Shown piece by piece: positions 1 through 8,671 of a stretch of DNA of 64,000 nucleotides. The DNA is from Paractinoplanes tereljensis (GTDB taxonomy: Bacteria > Actinomycetota > Actinomycetes > Mycobacteriales > Micromonosporaceae): assembly GCF_016862435.1 (NCBI RefSeq), contig NZ_BOMY01000016.1:1-64000 (forward strand), given 5' to 3'. The notes below the pieces were generated by a model. That model worked only from the letters and a program-made list of their open reading frames with translations, did no database searches and was not told the DNA's origin. Made by a program: the position numbers and the translations under genes. Every line of letters begins with the position of its first letter. Position 1 is the first letter of the stretch.

Positions 1-2
1 GG

Positions 3-857
3 ACCAACCGCGGCGCAGGGACCAGGAACGGCGCGGGGACCGGCGTTGCGCGGATCGCGGGATGGGTTCGGGAAGCGGTTGGGTGGGTTGTTGGGTGGGT
101 TCGGGGGCGGCGGGTTACGGCTCGGTCGCTTGTGGATCTCGGGCTTGGGGTGGGGGCGCTTCTTTCGCTGGCGGCTCTGCTTGTTCTGGTGGTTCCGGTG
201 GTGGTTCGGTTCAGTGGGCTTGGGGACGCCGACATCGCGATCACCAACTGGGCTCGGTCGCAGTGGACGTCTGACGGCTATCTGTTCGCGCTCGATGCGG
301 CGACCTTTGCGGATCCGGGGGTGTTGTTCGGGGTCGCGGCGGTGGTTTCGGTGGGGCGCTGGTGGTGGATGCGGCATCGGCGTGGGGCAGACGTCGGGCT
401 GCTCACGGCGGTTGGGCCGGTGCTGCCGGTCGTGCTGTTGGCGGCCGTCTACGCGGCGGTGGCCCCGCCGGTCTGGGCGACCGGGCAGCCGCCGACTAGC
501 GTGGTGTTCCCGGCGGTCAGTGAGTTCGATGGGTACATCCCGTTCGAGGTGGCCGGGATGATGGCGTCGCGGGCGGCCGGGCACACCGCTCAGCTCGCGG
601 CCGCGGTCGGGCTGCTGGCCTGGATGCTCGCCGGGCATCTGCCCTGGAAGTGGCGGGTCACGGTGTGGACCGCGGCCGCCATCTACGTGGCGACCTGCGG
701 CGGCGCCTGGGTCTACCTGGGGTGGAGCCGGATGAGCGAGACGGTCGCCGCAGTGGTGATCGGCGCCGCCTGGGCCGCGCTGAACGCCGCCATCTGGTCA
801 GCGCCCCGCGCCAGCCTGGCCCCGGAAGCAACCGCCCCAGCACCCGCCATCGCCTAG
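3..857 (+). CDS. PAP2-like polytopic membrane protein, probably 5'-truncated by the window edge
   Basis: The reading frame is open to the left edge. The first usable start is GTG at 132, but the codons before it read as a plausible basic, amphipathic cytoplasmic N-terminus, so the gene probably begins outside the window. About five or six hydrophobic segments are visible. The second half resembles the PAP2 (phosphatidic acid phosphatase type 2) fold: an AAGHTAQ stretch sits where the family has SGH, and YLGWSRMSETVAAVVIGAAW sits where the family has a tyrosine-rich segment with R, H and D. The catalytic pattern is degraded: SGH has become AGH and the final His and Asp are replaced (MSET). An active lipid phosphatase is therefore doubtful. 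The gene converges on the methyltransferase at 1083. Confidence 0.6.
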   Translation, partial: TNRGAGTRNGAGTGVARIAGWVREAVGWVVGWVRGRRVTARSLVDLGLGVGALLSLAALLVLVVPVVVRFSGLGDADIAITNWARSQWTSDGYLFALDAATFADPGVLFGVAAVVSVGRWWWMRHRRGADVGLLTAVGPVLPVVLLAAVYAAVAPPVWATGQPPTSVVFPAVSEFDGYIPFEVAGMMASRAAGHTAQLAAAVGLLAWMLAGHLPWKWRVTVWTAAAIYVATCGGAWVYLGWSRMSETVAAVVIGAAWAALNAAIWSAPRASLAPEATAPAPAIA

Positions 858-947
858 CTCGTCGGCGGCCCGAAGCGATCCGTGACCGGACGCTGCCACC
901 CCTGGGCCCCGTCATCGCGAAGCCAGCCGCAGCAGGCGGGCATATCC

Positions 948-1034
948 GCCATCGCTAAGGGCGGCCGAACCCTGAGCGACCGCCACACCCCGCCATCGCT
1001 AAAGGCGGCCGAACCTGGAGCGGACCGCCATACC
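948..1034. repeat. Two-copy tandem repeat of about 43 bp with a hairpin in each unit
   Basis: Two adjacent units (about 948-989 and 990-1034) share the core CGCCATCGCTAA, followed by GGCGGCCGAACC and a GAGCG motif. Each unit contains the inverted arms CCGCC and GGCGG. The repeat lies between the convergent genes ending at 857 and 1083, so it could act as a bidirectional terminator. No T-run is present. Confidence 0.6.
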
Positions 1035-1082
1035 CCAGCCGGAGGTAACCGCCTCAGCACCCTGCCGTCGCGCGGGGAACGT

Positions 1083-1871
1083 CTAGGGGAGGCGGGCGGC
1101 CGCGCCGTAGATGGAGACTTCGGCGGCGGTTGGGCGGGTGTCGGTGGACGGCTGCCAATCGCTTACCGCGACTATTCCGGGCGGGACCAGTTCCAGGTTG
1201 GTGAAGAAGGTGGCGAACTCGGCGCGGTTTCGGGCTCGGGCGTCGGTTCGGCCTGCGGCCAGCAGCTCCTCGTGTTTGGCCACCTGCTCCGGTGGGGCGT
1301 AGTCGAGCGTCAGATTGCTGGCCACCAGGTAGCTGCCGGACGGCAGCGCGGCCAGCAACTCGCCGACCACCCGCTCGGCCTCCGCATCGTCGTGCAGGAA
1401 GTGCAGGACCGCCACCAGCAGCAAAGCCACCGGCTCGCGCAGGTCAAGCACCTTGCGCAGTTCGGGGTGGCCGAGGATCACCTCGGGCGAGCGCAGGTCG
1501 GCCTCGACGTAACCGGTGCGGCCGGTGGGGCTGCCGATGGTCAGGGCCCGGGAGTGGGTCATCACGATCGGGTCGTTGTCCACATAGAGCACTCGCGCGG
1601 TCGGCTCGATCCGCTGGGCGATCTCGTGCGTGTTGTCGGGGACCGGCAGGCCGGTTCCGATGTCCAGGAACTGCCGCACGCCGGACTCGGCCAGGAACTG
1701 CACGCTTCGGCGCAGGAAGGCACGGTTTTCCAGCGCCGCTGTGCGCGCGGTCGGGAACGCCCGCACGATCAGGTCGCCGGACTCGCGGTCGGCGGCGAAG
1801 TGGTCCTTGCCGCCAAGCCAATAGTTGTAGCGCCGGGCCGGGTGCGCCACCGAGGTGTCAAAGCGGTCCAC
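1083..1871 (-). CDS. SAM-dependent methyltransferase, DUF574 / Methyltransf_19 family
   Basis: The 262-residue protein carries the family's N-terminal LGGKDHFAAD signature near residues 19-28 and the SAM-binding loop LDIGTGLP near residues 69-76. An acidic VDNDP segment follows about 30 residues later, as expected for motif II of a class I methyltransferase. These proteins are abundant in actinomycetes, and their substrates are mostly unknown. The start is taken as GTG at 1871, with a TAGAG Shine-Dalgarno-like stretch about 7 nt upstream; a TTG at 1877 is an alternative. It is read alone on the minus strand, 180 bp below the reductase gene ending at 2051, and converges on the gene ending at 857. 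Confidence 0.85.
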   Translation of the reverse strand: MDRFDTSVAHPARRYNYWLGGKDHFAADRESGDLIVRAFPTARTAALENRAFLRRSVQFLAESGVRQFLDIGTGLPVPDNTHEIAQRIEPTARVLYVDNDPIVMTHSRALTIGSPTGRTGYVEADLRSPEVILGHPELRKVLDLREPVALLLVAVLHFLHDDAEAERVVGELLAALPSGSYLVASNLTLDYAPPEQVAKHEELLAAGRTDARARNRAEFATFFTNLELVPPGIVAVSDWQPSTDTRPTAAEVSIYGAAARLP

Positions 1872-2050
1872 GATCAAACTCTACATAGGAATGTCAGTCG
1901 CCGTTCCACATCCAGGGCCGGTCGGGGTAGGCCAGCTGACGGCGTACGGCCAGAAGCGTCGCCGGACCATGCAGCGCCTGGCGCGAATGGCAAATGCCGC
2001 ATCCTGGATGACGCGTCAGCGGCACGCAGTGCCGTTGCGCGATGGGGTGC

Positions 2051-2776
2051 TCAGGGTGTCCGGGCTGGCCGGTCCGCCCGGGTGAGGTCATACGCACCGT
2101 GACGGATGCGGTCGGCCGGCACCCCCATCCGGTCGAGGTGGTGCAGCGTCGACTCGACCATCGACGGCGAGCCGAAGACGTAGAAGTCATGGTCGGGCCA
2201 GGGCCCGTGCTGGGTGAGGAGGTCGGCGACGGTGCCCTGAGCACCGTTTTCGTCGGGTTCCTCGCTGGTCGCCCTGATCACGGTGAGCCACGGATGCCGG
2301 CGTTCCAGGCGTTCCAGGTCGGCCCGGTCGTAGAAGTCGCCGCCTCGTCGTTCGCCGCGGAACAGGTGGATCCAGCGGGTGCGGTTGAAGCGGGACAGCT
2401 CGTCGATGAGCGCCTTGGCGGGGGCCAGGCCGGTGCCGCCGGCCACGAAGATCACGTCGCGGCGCGAGTAGGGGTCGAGGGCGAGGGAGCCGTGCGGCTC
2501 GCTGAGCCGCAGCATGTCGCCGGGTTTCAGACGGCGGACCAGCGCCGCCGAAACCCCGCCCGGGCCGCCGGCCCGGACATGAAATTCCAGCGTTCGGTCC
2601 AGCCTCGGGGCGTTGGCGATGGCGTACGCCCGGGACTGCCACGGACGGTACGGGCATTCGATCGTCACGTGCTGTCCGGCGTGGAACGGCAGTGGCACGC
2701 CCGTACGGCACGTGAACACGGCGACGTCGGGACCACGTCGATCGTGCGTAAGCACCTGGGCGTGCCAGCCGTCCAT
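2051..2776 (-). CDS. FAD/NAD(P)-binding oxidoreductase (ferredoxin-NADP reductase fold)
   Basis: This 241-residue protein has the two-domain layout of the FNR family. The FAD-binding barrel contains SRAYAIANAPR, equivalent to the RxYS flavin motif, and the NAD(P)-binding domain contains VAGGTGLAPAKALIDEL and later YVFGSP. It lacks an N-terminal globin and any [2Fe-2S] cysteine set, so it looks like the detached reductase half of a flavohaemoglobin or oxygenase reductase. The longer frame would overlap the upstream gene by 50 bp. ATG at 2776 is preferred because GAGGA lies 10 nt upstream and the N-terminus (MDGWHAQVL) matches the usual start of the barrel. It follows another flavin reductase by 55 bp, probably in the same transcript. 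The electron acceptor cannot be deduced. Confidence 0.82.
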   Translation of the reverse strand: MDGWHAQVLTHDRRGPDVAVFTCRTGVPLPFHAGQHVTIECPYRPWQSRAYAIANAPRLDRTLEFHVRAGGPGGVSAALVRRLKPGDMLRLSEPHGSLALDPYSRRDVIFVAGGTGLAPAKALIDELSRFNRTRWIHLFRGERRGGDFYDRADLERLERRHPWLTVIRATSEEPDENGAQGTVADLLTQHGPWPDHDFYVFGSPSMVESTLHHLDRMGVPADRIRHGAYDLTRADRPARTP

Positions 2777-2831
2777 AACGCCAGCGTCCTCGATCTGCCA
2801 GTTCGAGGGCGCACCGGAAGTGCGACTTGGC

Positions 2832-4007
2832 CTACAGGTCAGACAGCTCGACGCCCGGGTCGGCCAGGCGCGCCGGATCAACGACCGCGCCGGAGCGAAT
2901 GAGGGCTTCGATCGGCTCGACCACGTCCCAGATGTTGACGTTCATACCGGCCGCCACCTTGCCGTCGACCAGCCAGAACGCGATGAATTCCCGAGCCGCG
3001 AGATCGCCACGGACGACCACGGCCGGTTCGGCGCCGGGCGCGACCCAGCCGATGTATTCCATGCCGAGGTCGAACTGGTCGGTGAAGAAGTACGGCAACC
3101 GGTCGTAGGAGACGTCCTGGCCGAGCATGGCCTTGGCGGCGACCGGGCCGGAGTTGAGCGCGGTGGCCCAGTGCTCGACCCGGATGCGGTGCTTGAGCAG
3201 CGGGTGGTCCACGTTGGCGAGGTCGCCGGCCGCGAAGATGTCCGGATCGCTGGTGGCCAGCCGCCGGTCGACAAGCACGCCGTTGTCGACGGCGAGGCCG
3301 GCGTCGACCGCGAGCGACACGTTCGGGGTGGCGCCGATGCCGGCGATCACCACGTCGGCCGGCAGCGTGCTGCCGTCGGCGAGCCGGACCGTGTCGCCCT
3401 CGACGGCCGCCACCCGGGTGCCGCCGAGCAGGGTCACGCCGTTGGCCCGGTGCAGGTCGGCGAAGACCGCGGCGATCTCGGCGCCGAGCACGTTCTGCAG
3501 CGGCAGCTCGGTGCTGCCGACCACGGTCACCTCGGCGCCGCGGCTGCGCGCGAACGCGGCGATCTCCAGGCCGATCCAGCCGGCCCCGGCGATCACGACC
3601 CGGGAGCCCTCGCGGACCGCCGAGGCGATCCGGTGCGAGTCGGCCAGGGTGCGCAGGGTCAGCGCGCCGGGCAGCGGCCGCGGGCTGGACCCGGTGGCCA
3701 GCAGCAGGCGGTCGTATTCGACCGCGCCGCCGGCGAACGAGACGGTCTTGGTGGCCCGGTCGAGGCCGGTGACGGTGGTGCCGGTGAGCAGCGTGACGTT
3801 GTGTTCCGCGTACCACGAAGGGGCGTGCACGTAGACGCTGTCCGGCTGGTCGTTGCCGAGCAGCAGACCTTTGGAGAGCGGCGGACGTTCGTACGGCCTC
3901 TCGGTCTCGGCCGCGATCAGCGTGACCGGACCGGCGAAGCCCTCGTCACGCAGGGTTTCCACCGCTTTGGCACCGGCCAGGCCGCCGCCCACCACCACGT
4001 AGGTCAT
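2832..4007 (-). CDS. NAD(P)/FAD-dependent ferredoxin-reductase-type oxidoreductase
   Basis: The 391-residue protein is a full-length member of the pyridine nucleotide-disulfide reductase group with a C-terminal Reductase_C-like domain, like the ferredoxin reductases that feed P450s and ring-hydroxylating dioxygenases. Visible elements are the FAD Rossmann motif VVGGGLAGAKA at the N-terminus, a second Rossmann motif IAGAGWIGLEIA near residue 145, and the FAD-contacting IFAAGDLANVDHP near residue 265. It starts only 4 bp after the stop of the GT14 gene, with an AGGGG stretch before the ATG, which suggests co-transcription with the polysaccharide operon. No ferredoxin, P450 or oxygenase gene is nearby, so its partner is unknown. 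Confidence 0.87.
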   Translation of the reverse strand: MTYVVVGGGLAGAKAVETLRDEGFAGPVTLIAAETERPYERPPLSKGLLLGNDQPDSVYVHAPSWYAEHNVTLLTGTTVTGLDRATKTVSFAGGAVEYDRLLLATGSSPRPLPGALTLRTLADSHRIASAVREGSRVVIAGAGWIGLEIAAFARSRGAEVTVVGSTELPLQNVLGAEIAAVFADLHRANGVTLLGGTRVAAVEGDTVRLADGSTLPADVVIAGIGATPNVSLAVDAGLAVDNGVLVDRRLATSDPDIFAAGDLANVDHPLLKHRIRVEHWATALNSGPVAAKAMLGQDVSYDRLPYFFTDQFDLGMEYIGWVAPGAEPAVVVRGDLAAREFIAFWLVDGKVAAGMNVNIWDVVEPIEALIRSGAVVDPARLADPGVELSDL

Positions 4008-4011
4008 GCCC

Positions 4012-4944
4012 CTATCCTGGCAGCAGCTCCTCGGCGATGCGATCGACCACGGTGGCGCCGTCGCTTGACCGGAACTTGCGGGCGAACAGCTTGCGGTGCC
4101 CGGCCTGCTCGGTGACCTGGGTGTGCGGGTGCTGTGACGGCGCCCAGCGGGCCACCTTGAGGCGGTCGAAATCTTCCTCGTTCAGCCAGCGGGGGTGATA
4201 GGAGTGCGCTCGCGGCCAGTCCAGGTACCATGCCCCCGAGGCGTTCAGCGGGAGCGCGGATTCACCGAACAGGGTGCGGCTGCCCAGCATCGATGCCGCG
4301 AACGACTCGTCCGGCACCAGCGTGCTGCTCCAGAACTTGATCAGGTCGGGCCGCTCGTCGACGAGTTCGAGCAGCCGGGTGGCGTGCTCCCGGCTGTAGA
4401 TCTTCCACTGCGAGGCGGCCCGCAGGGTCAGCTCGGCCGGGATCTGCCGGGGCCACGGCATGCGCAACGGGAAGCCTTTGATGTAGAGGCTCTGGTTGTT
4501 GCGGGTGAGGTAGCGGTACCGGAACCGCCACATCCCGCCGTCCTTCTGCCGCGGGGTGTCCCAGTCCTGGTACGGCACCGGGACGTTCCACATCCAGGTG
4601 CGCCCTTCCCAGTGGGCGAGTTCGTCGTGCAGTTCCTCGACCGGCAGCAGCGGGAAGCAGGCGCCGGAGAGCACCGCGATGTGCCGCGCGTTGGTCCAGG
4701 TCAGCGCGTCCCGGACGGCCTGGAGCTCGGCCAGCACGAGCGACCAGCTCGACAGCGTGGTGGCCTGCCGCGCGCTGAACCGGACGTTGCCCGTCCGGGT
4801 GCTCTCCCGCATGGCGGCAAAGGTGGCCGCACGGGTGCGCGCATCGCAGTGCACCACGATCGGGATGAACGGCAACGCGTTGACCAACCGTCCGAGGTGC
4901 GCGGGATCCGCGTGCGCCAGGACCGCGACGGCCAGCGGCGTCAT
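4012..4944 (-). CDS. Core-2/I-branching enzyme-like glycosyltransferase (GT14)
   Basis: The 310-residue protein begins with MTPLAVAVLAHADPAHLGRL, the characteristic start of bacterial beta-1,6-N-acetylglucosaminyltransferase-like (GT14) proteins. It continues with PIVVHCDARTR, a SGACFPL segment equivalent to the family's LSG(Q/A)xFP motif, and a Trp/Tyr-rich C-terminal half. It has no signal peptide and probably acts at the cytoplasmic face. Its ATG overlaps the stop of the flippase gene by 4 bp, placing it as the last glycosyltransferase of the exopolysaccharide operon. Donor and acceptor sugars cannot be read from the sequence. Confidence 0.82.
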   Translation of the reverse strand: MTPLAVAVLAHADPAHLGRLVNALPFIPIVVHCDARTRAATFAAMRESTRTGNVRFSARQATTLSSWSLVLAELQAVRDALTWTNARHIAVLSGACFPLLPVEELHDELAHWEGRTWMWNVPVPYQDWDTPRQKDGGMWRFRYRYLTRNNQSLYIKGFPLRMPWPRQIPAELTLRAASQWKIYSREHATRLLELVDERPDLIKFWSSTLVPDESFAASMLGSRTLFGESALPLNASGAWYLDWPRAHSYHPRWLNEEDFDRLKVARWAPSQHPHTQVTEQAGHRKLFARKFRSSDGATVVDRIAEELLPG

Positions 4945-6548
4945 ATATATCTGCCTCCGTAGTAAATGCGGGCGGTCTCTTCCAACCGGGCGGGTCGTTT
5001 GACGGTGGCGCGGCCGATCGCCGGAACACGCACCGGCACCCGAGCCGAGAACGTGGTGACCTCGGTGAGCATCGGCACCTCGACGGATTCCTCGACCACC
5101 GACGGCTCGTGCACCGGGGTCTTGCTGATCTGCCGGAAGATCATCACGAACCAGCCGACCGTCGCAATGCCCAGGATCACCCGGCCGGCCAGCACCGGAA
5201 GGCTCTCCGGGACGGTCGCGGCGATCAGGGCGATCGCACAGGCGCCGACCATCTGCAACAGGAGGCTGATCGGCGCGCGTCCGGGCGAGACGTCCCTACC
5301 GGCCCAGGCCAGGAACAACCACACCATGATGTACGCGATGAGAGTCGCGATCGCCGAGCCCATCAACCCGAAGTGCGGGATCAGCAGCAGGTTGAGCCCG
5401 AGGTTGACGATCGCACCGAGGAAGTTGGCCAGCGCGATCGATCCGGTGCGGCCGTAGGTCATCAGGGTGCGGGTCACGGCCAGCTGCGCGGCGAACGGCA
5501 CCACCGTCACCAGTACGACGCTGACCAGGACCTGCAGGTCGTCCGGACGGTACTCAGCCGGGGCCCAGACCCGCAGCACCAGCGGCGCCCCGAAGCCGAA
5601 GCCGAGGATCACCGGCACCATCAACCGGCTCAGCGCGTCGCGGCTGTCCCGCAGTACGGCGCCGCGCTGACCCTCCTCCTCGATGCTGAAGAACCGCGGC
5701 ATCCAGGCCGAGCTGAGCACCGACAGCAACAGCATCGGCATGCCGGCGACGTTGTAGGCGACCTGATATCGGGCCACCTCGGCACTGCCCAGCGCGGACT
5801 CGACCACCAGCCGGTCGGAGCTGGTCAGCACGAACGTGGCCAGCGTCGACGGCACCAGCGGCAGCGCGAAGAGCAGCGACCGGCCGATGAACTCGACGTC
5901 GCGCGGCCGGACGAACGCCGGCGGGATCAGCACCAGCGCGATCAGCAGCGCGAGCCCCTGGGCGATCGTCTGGCCCCAGATGAAGTTGTTGGCGGTCGGC
6001 GCGATGGCCTTGGACAACCCGAGGCTGACCGCCTCGGCGACGACCGACTGCATGAGGCCGACCACGGCGAACGCGGCCAGCCGGTCCTGGCTGCGGAGCA
6101 GGCCGAGCGAGACGTTGGTGACCGCCGACAACCCGGCCCAGATCACCGCGAGCTTGACCGTGCCGAGGCTGTCGGCCAGACCGAGCGGCCCGCTCCACAG
6201 GCCGACCGTCGCCCACCCGGTGAAGGTGAGTGCGGCGCCGGCCAGCAGGCCGAACCCGATCAGGCGGCGCGCGCCGAGCAGGTTGTCGTGGCCGGAGTGC
6301 TCACGCTGGACCGCTTCCTGCAGGCCGAACCCGGCCAGGATGAAGATGATCTGCATGACCGCGTTGGCCGAGGTGACCGCGCCGAACTGCTCGGCCCCCA
6401 GCACCCGGGTCAGGATCGGGGTCAGCAGCGCGGCGCAGAGCAGCTGCACCGCCCAGATCGCCAGGTAGGCCGAATCCCGTCCGAAGAGCTGAGCGACGTG
6501 GCTCTTCTCCTCGGGCTCGACTGAAGTATCGACTGACGTGCCGGCCAT
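4941..6548 (-). CDS. Polysaccharide flippase, MOP superfamily (Wzx-like)
   Basis: The protein has 535 residues with about 12-14 hydrophobic segments and a short cytoplasmic N-terminus rich in acidic residues. Spacing and sequence (for example AQLFGRDSAYLAIWAVQLLC and a LTPILTRVLGAEQFG segment near the start) fit the polysaccharide transporter branch of the MOP superfamily, which flips lipid-linked oligosaccharides across the membrane. An ORF open much further upstream is spurious. The chosen ATG at 6548 forms TGATG with the stop of the preceding gene, and the 3' end overlaps the GT14 gene by 4 bp. This coupling points to one polysaccharide assembly operon. The C-terminal 60 residues are cytoplasmic and charged. 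Confidence 0.88.
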   Translation of the reverse strand: MAGTSVDTSVEPEEKSHVAQLFGRDSAYLAIWAVQLLCAALLTPILTRVLGAEQFGAVTSANAVMQIIFILAGFGLQEAVQREHSGHDNLLGARRLIGFGLLAGAALTFTGWATVGLWSGPLGLADSLGTVKLAVIWAGLSAVTNVSLGLLRSQDRLAAFAVVGLMQSVVAEAVSLGLSKAIAPTANNFIWGQTIAQGLALLIALVLIPPAFVRPRDVEFIGRSLLFALPLVPSTLATFVLTSSDRLVVESALGSAEVARYQVAYNVAGMPMLLLSVLSSAWMPRFFSIEEEGQRGAVLRDSRDALSRLMVPVILGFGFGAPLVLRVWAPAEYRPDDLQVLVSVVLVTVVPFAAQLAVTRTLMTYGRTGSIALANFLGAIVNLGLNLLLIPHFGLMGSAIATLIAYIMVWLFLAWAGRDVSPGRAPISLLLQMVGACAIALIAATVPESLPVLAGRVILGIATVGWFVMIFRQISKTPVHEPSVVEESVEVPMLTEVTTFSARVPVRVPAIGRATVKRPARLEETARIYYGGRYI

Positions 6549-8671
6549 CAAGAACCCGTCCCCGTACCCGCGGTGTACTCCCAGACCACCGTATCGCCTT
6601 CGGTGAAAGCCTTCGTCCACAGCGACGAGGCGCTGAACGCGTCCCGCAGCGCCGTGAACTGCGCCTTGGTGTGCAGGCCGTATTCGAGACCGTAGTACTC
6701 GTTGGTCGGCGACCAGACCGCGTACAGGTGGAAGGCGCCGGTGGTGTTGGCGTCGCCGTACTTCACCAGCTGGCCGGTCATCCGGGTCATCGTGGTGTCG
6801 GCCGGATCGGTCAGCGTGTAGGCCTGCGGATCGATGTCCTCGCGGTCGATCGTGACGTAGGTGCCGGCCTCGGTCGGCGGTCCGTTCGGCAGGTCGCCGG
6901 GGCCGACGACGAGCAGGTAGCTCACCGTGTTCTGGCGCTGCAGCGCCTGCGCCTCGAACCACTTGACGGCGTCCCGATCGGACGGCCGCATCACCGCCGA
7001 CGCGTCCATCCCGAACGCCGCGATGTTGAACGTCACCGCCAGGGTCACCAGCACCGCGCCCAGGCCGAGGTTGACCCGTCGGGTGCCGAGCTTCGCGAAC
7101 GTGCTGACCGCGAGGATCGAGAGCCACGGGATCGCGAACAGGGCGGCCCGGAAGATCCCCTCATTGCCGTACGCGTTGACCGCGAGAACCGCGACGCCGA
7201 CCGAGGGCGCCAGCGCGAAGGCCCAGGCGGCCGGGTCTTTCCACCGGCGGGCGAGGGTGACCAGGGCGAGCAGGCCGATCACCAGAATGCCGGCGGCCAG
7301 GGTGTAGGAGGCCAGGCCGACGATCGGCAACCGCTCGAGGCCGGTGGTGGCCGCGGTCTCCGGCGGGCGGAAGTTACTGGCGTTGCCGACGTCGCCCAGC
7401 GAGACGAACCCGCCCAGGTCGCTCCAGTGCAGGAAGGCCCAGGCGAACGCCTCACCGATCAGCGCGGCCGCGAACCACCACGGCTTGAGCAGCCGGAACA
7501 CCGCGAAGACACAGAGCGTCCCGCCGATGATGTACGGGCTGAGCTGGTGCGTGACCGTGACCGCCGCACCGATGGCGAGGATGCCGCCGAGCCGCGGCCA
7601 GGTCGGCAGCTTGGACAGCGCCAGCCCGAAGATCGCCAGGCCGAGGACGAAGCCGACGGATTGCGGCGAGAAGTAGTCGGCGCCGATCGGGTCGGCGAGC
7701 ACACCGAGCAGGACCGCCAGCCACGGCAGAACCCGGCCGCTGAGCACTTGGCCGGCCAGGTAGCGCATGGCCGCGATCCGGCTCACGCCGATCAGCACCG
7801 GCCACGCGGTGGCCAGCCCGAGCGGATCGCGCAGCCCGGTGACGTCGGAGAACCAGGCCATCGACGAGAAGTAGCCGGGCCAGCTGTTGTAGACGCCGAC
7901 CGACGAGTCGAGGTGGTGGTTCTGCCGGATCTGCTGGATGAAGTCGAGGTGCTTGGCGGCCGACTGCGACCGGGGCGCGTCGTAGACCAGCGCGGCGGTG
8001 CCGGTCAGCACCAGCATCAGCAGGGTGACGCCGACGGCGAGCACCATCTCGTCGCCGGAGCGGGCCATCGCCAGCGCGATCAGGATGAGCGCGAGACCGA
8101 CGTACCAAATCGGGCCGATCTGGGTGAGGAAGCCGCCGATGCCCGGGTCGAGGTGCCGGTGGGTGAGTGCCGCGATCAGGCAGAGAATCGCGCCGCCGGC
8201 CGCGATGGCCAGCGGCGGCCGGAAGGCCGGCCAGGGCCGGAGCGGCAGCAGCGGCCGATCGCGGACCGCCCGGAGTACGCCGAGAACGTGCACCGGCGCG
8301 GTGACCAGGATGATCATCGTGGCGGCCAGCGACGGATGCCAGGCGTCGCCGTACATCATCAGGATCGAGACCAGGATCAGGATCACCAGGGATCCCGAGG
8401 TGGCCGCCATGGTCCGCAGGGACAGGCCCATCCTGCGGTTCAGCGCCCAGGGGGCGGCCCCGGTGCCGAGCAGAAAATAACCGCCGAGACCGAGGACCCG
8501 CAGGGCCTCGATGCCGGCGATCAGGCCAACCAGGCCGACCAACAGGAACAGCAGGCTGAGGGAGGAGAGGACCAGACGGGCAGGGGCGGTTTGCCCCGGC
8601 GAGTCGGTGAAGGCCGTGGCCTTCGGTTCCTCGGCCGGCGCCGTGGTCAGGCGGTAGGCGGTGATGGTCAA
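6548..8671 (-). CDS. Large polytopic membrane protein of the exopolysaccharide operon (glycosyltransferase- or polymerase-like)
   Basis: About 707 residues with at least 12 hydrophobic segments, followed by an extracytoplasmic C-terminal domain of roughly 150 residues. A loop containing DFIQQIRQNHHL and VYNSWPGYFSS resembles the large periplasmic loop of C-type membrane glycosyltransferase-like proteins, but no classical catalytic DxD or DE motif was identified. Lying between GT2 genes and a flippase, it could be the polymerase or a lipid-linked-sugar-dependent transferase. No ATG or GTG is available in the correct region. TTG at 8671 overlaps the stop of the upstream gene as TTGA, so the start is assigned by translational coupling. 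The open frame upstream to 9223 is the shadow of the neighbouring gene. Confidence 0.75.
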   Translation of the reverse strand: MTITAYRLTTAPAEEPKATAFTDSPGQTAPARLVLSSLSLLFLLVGLVGLIAGIEALRVLGLGGYFLLGTGAAPWALNRRMGLSLRTMAATSGSLVILILVSILMMYGDAWHPSLAATMIILVTAPVHVLGVLRAVRDRPLLPLRPWPAFRPPLAIAAGGAILCLIAALTHRHLDPGIGGFLTQIGPIWYVGLALILIALAMARSGDEMVLAVGVTLLMLVLTGTAALVYDAPRSQSAAKHLDFIQQIRQNHHLDSSVGVYNSWPGYFSSMAWFSDVTGLRDPLGLATAWPVLIGVSRIAAMRYLAGQVLSGRVLPWLAVLLGVLADPIGADYFSPQSVGFVLGLAIFGLALSKLPTWPRLGGILAIGAAVTVTHQLSPYIIGGTLCVFAVFRLLKPWWFAAALIGEAFAWAFLHWSDLGGFVSLGDVGNASNFRPPETAATTGLERLPIVGLASYTLAAGILVIGLLALVTLARRWKDPAAWAFALAPSVGVAVLAVNAYGNEGIFRAALFAIPWLSILAVSTFAKLGTRRVNLGLGAVLVTLAVTFNIAAFGMDASAVMRPSDRDAVKWFEAQALQRQNTVSYLLVVGPGDLPNGPPTEAGTYVTIDREDIDPQAYTLTDPADTTMTRMTGQLVKYGDANTTGAFHLYAVWSPTNEYYGLEYGLHTKAQFTALRDAFSASSLWTKAFTEGDTVVWEYTAGTGTGS

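Noticed and set aside
6549..7127. N-terminal extension of the flippase frame
   Set aside because: It overlaps the C-terminal coding region of the preceding membrane protein; the TGATG junction gives the proper start at 6548.
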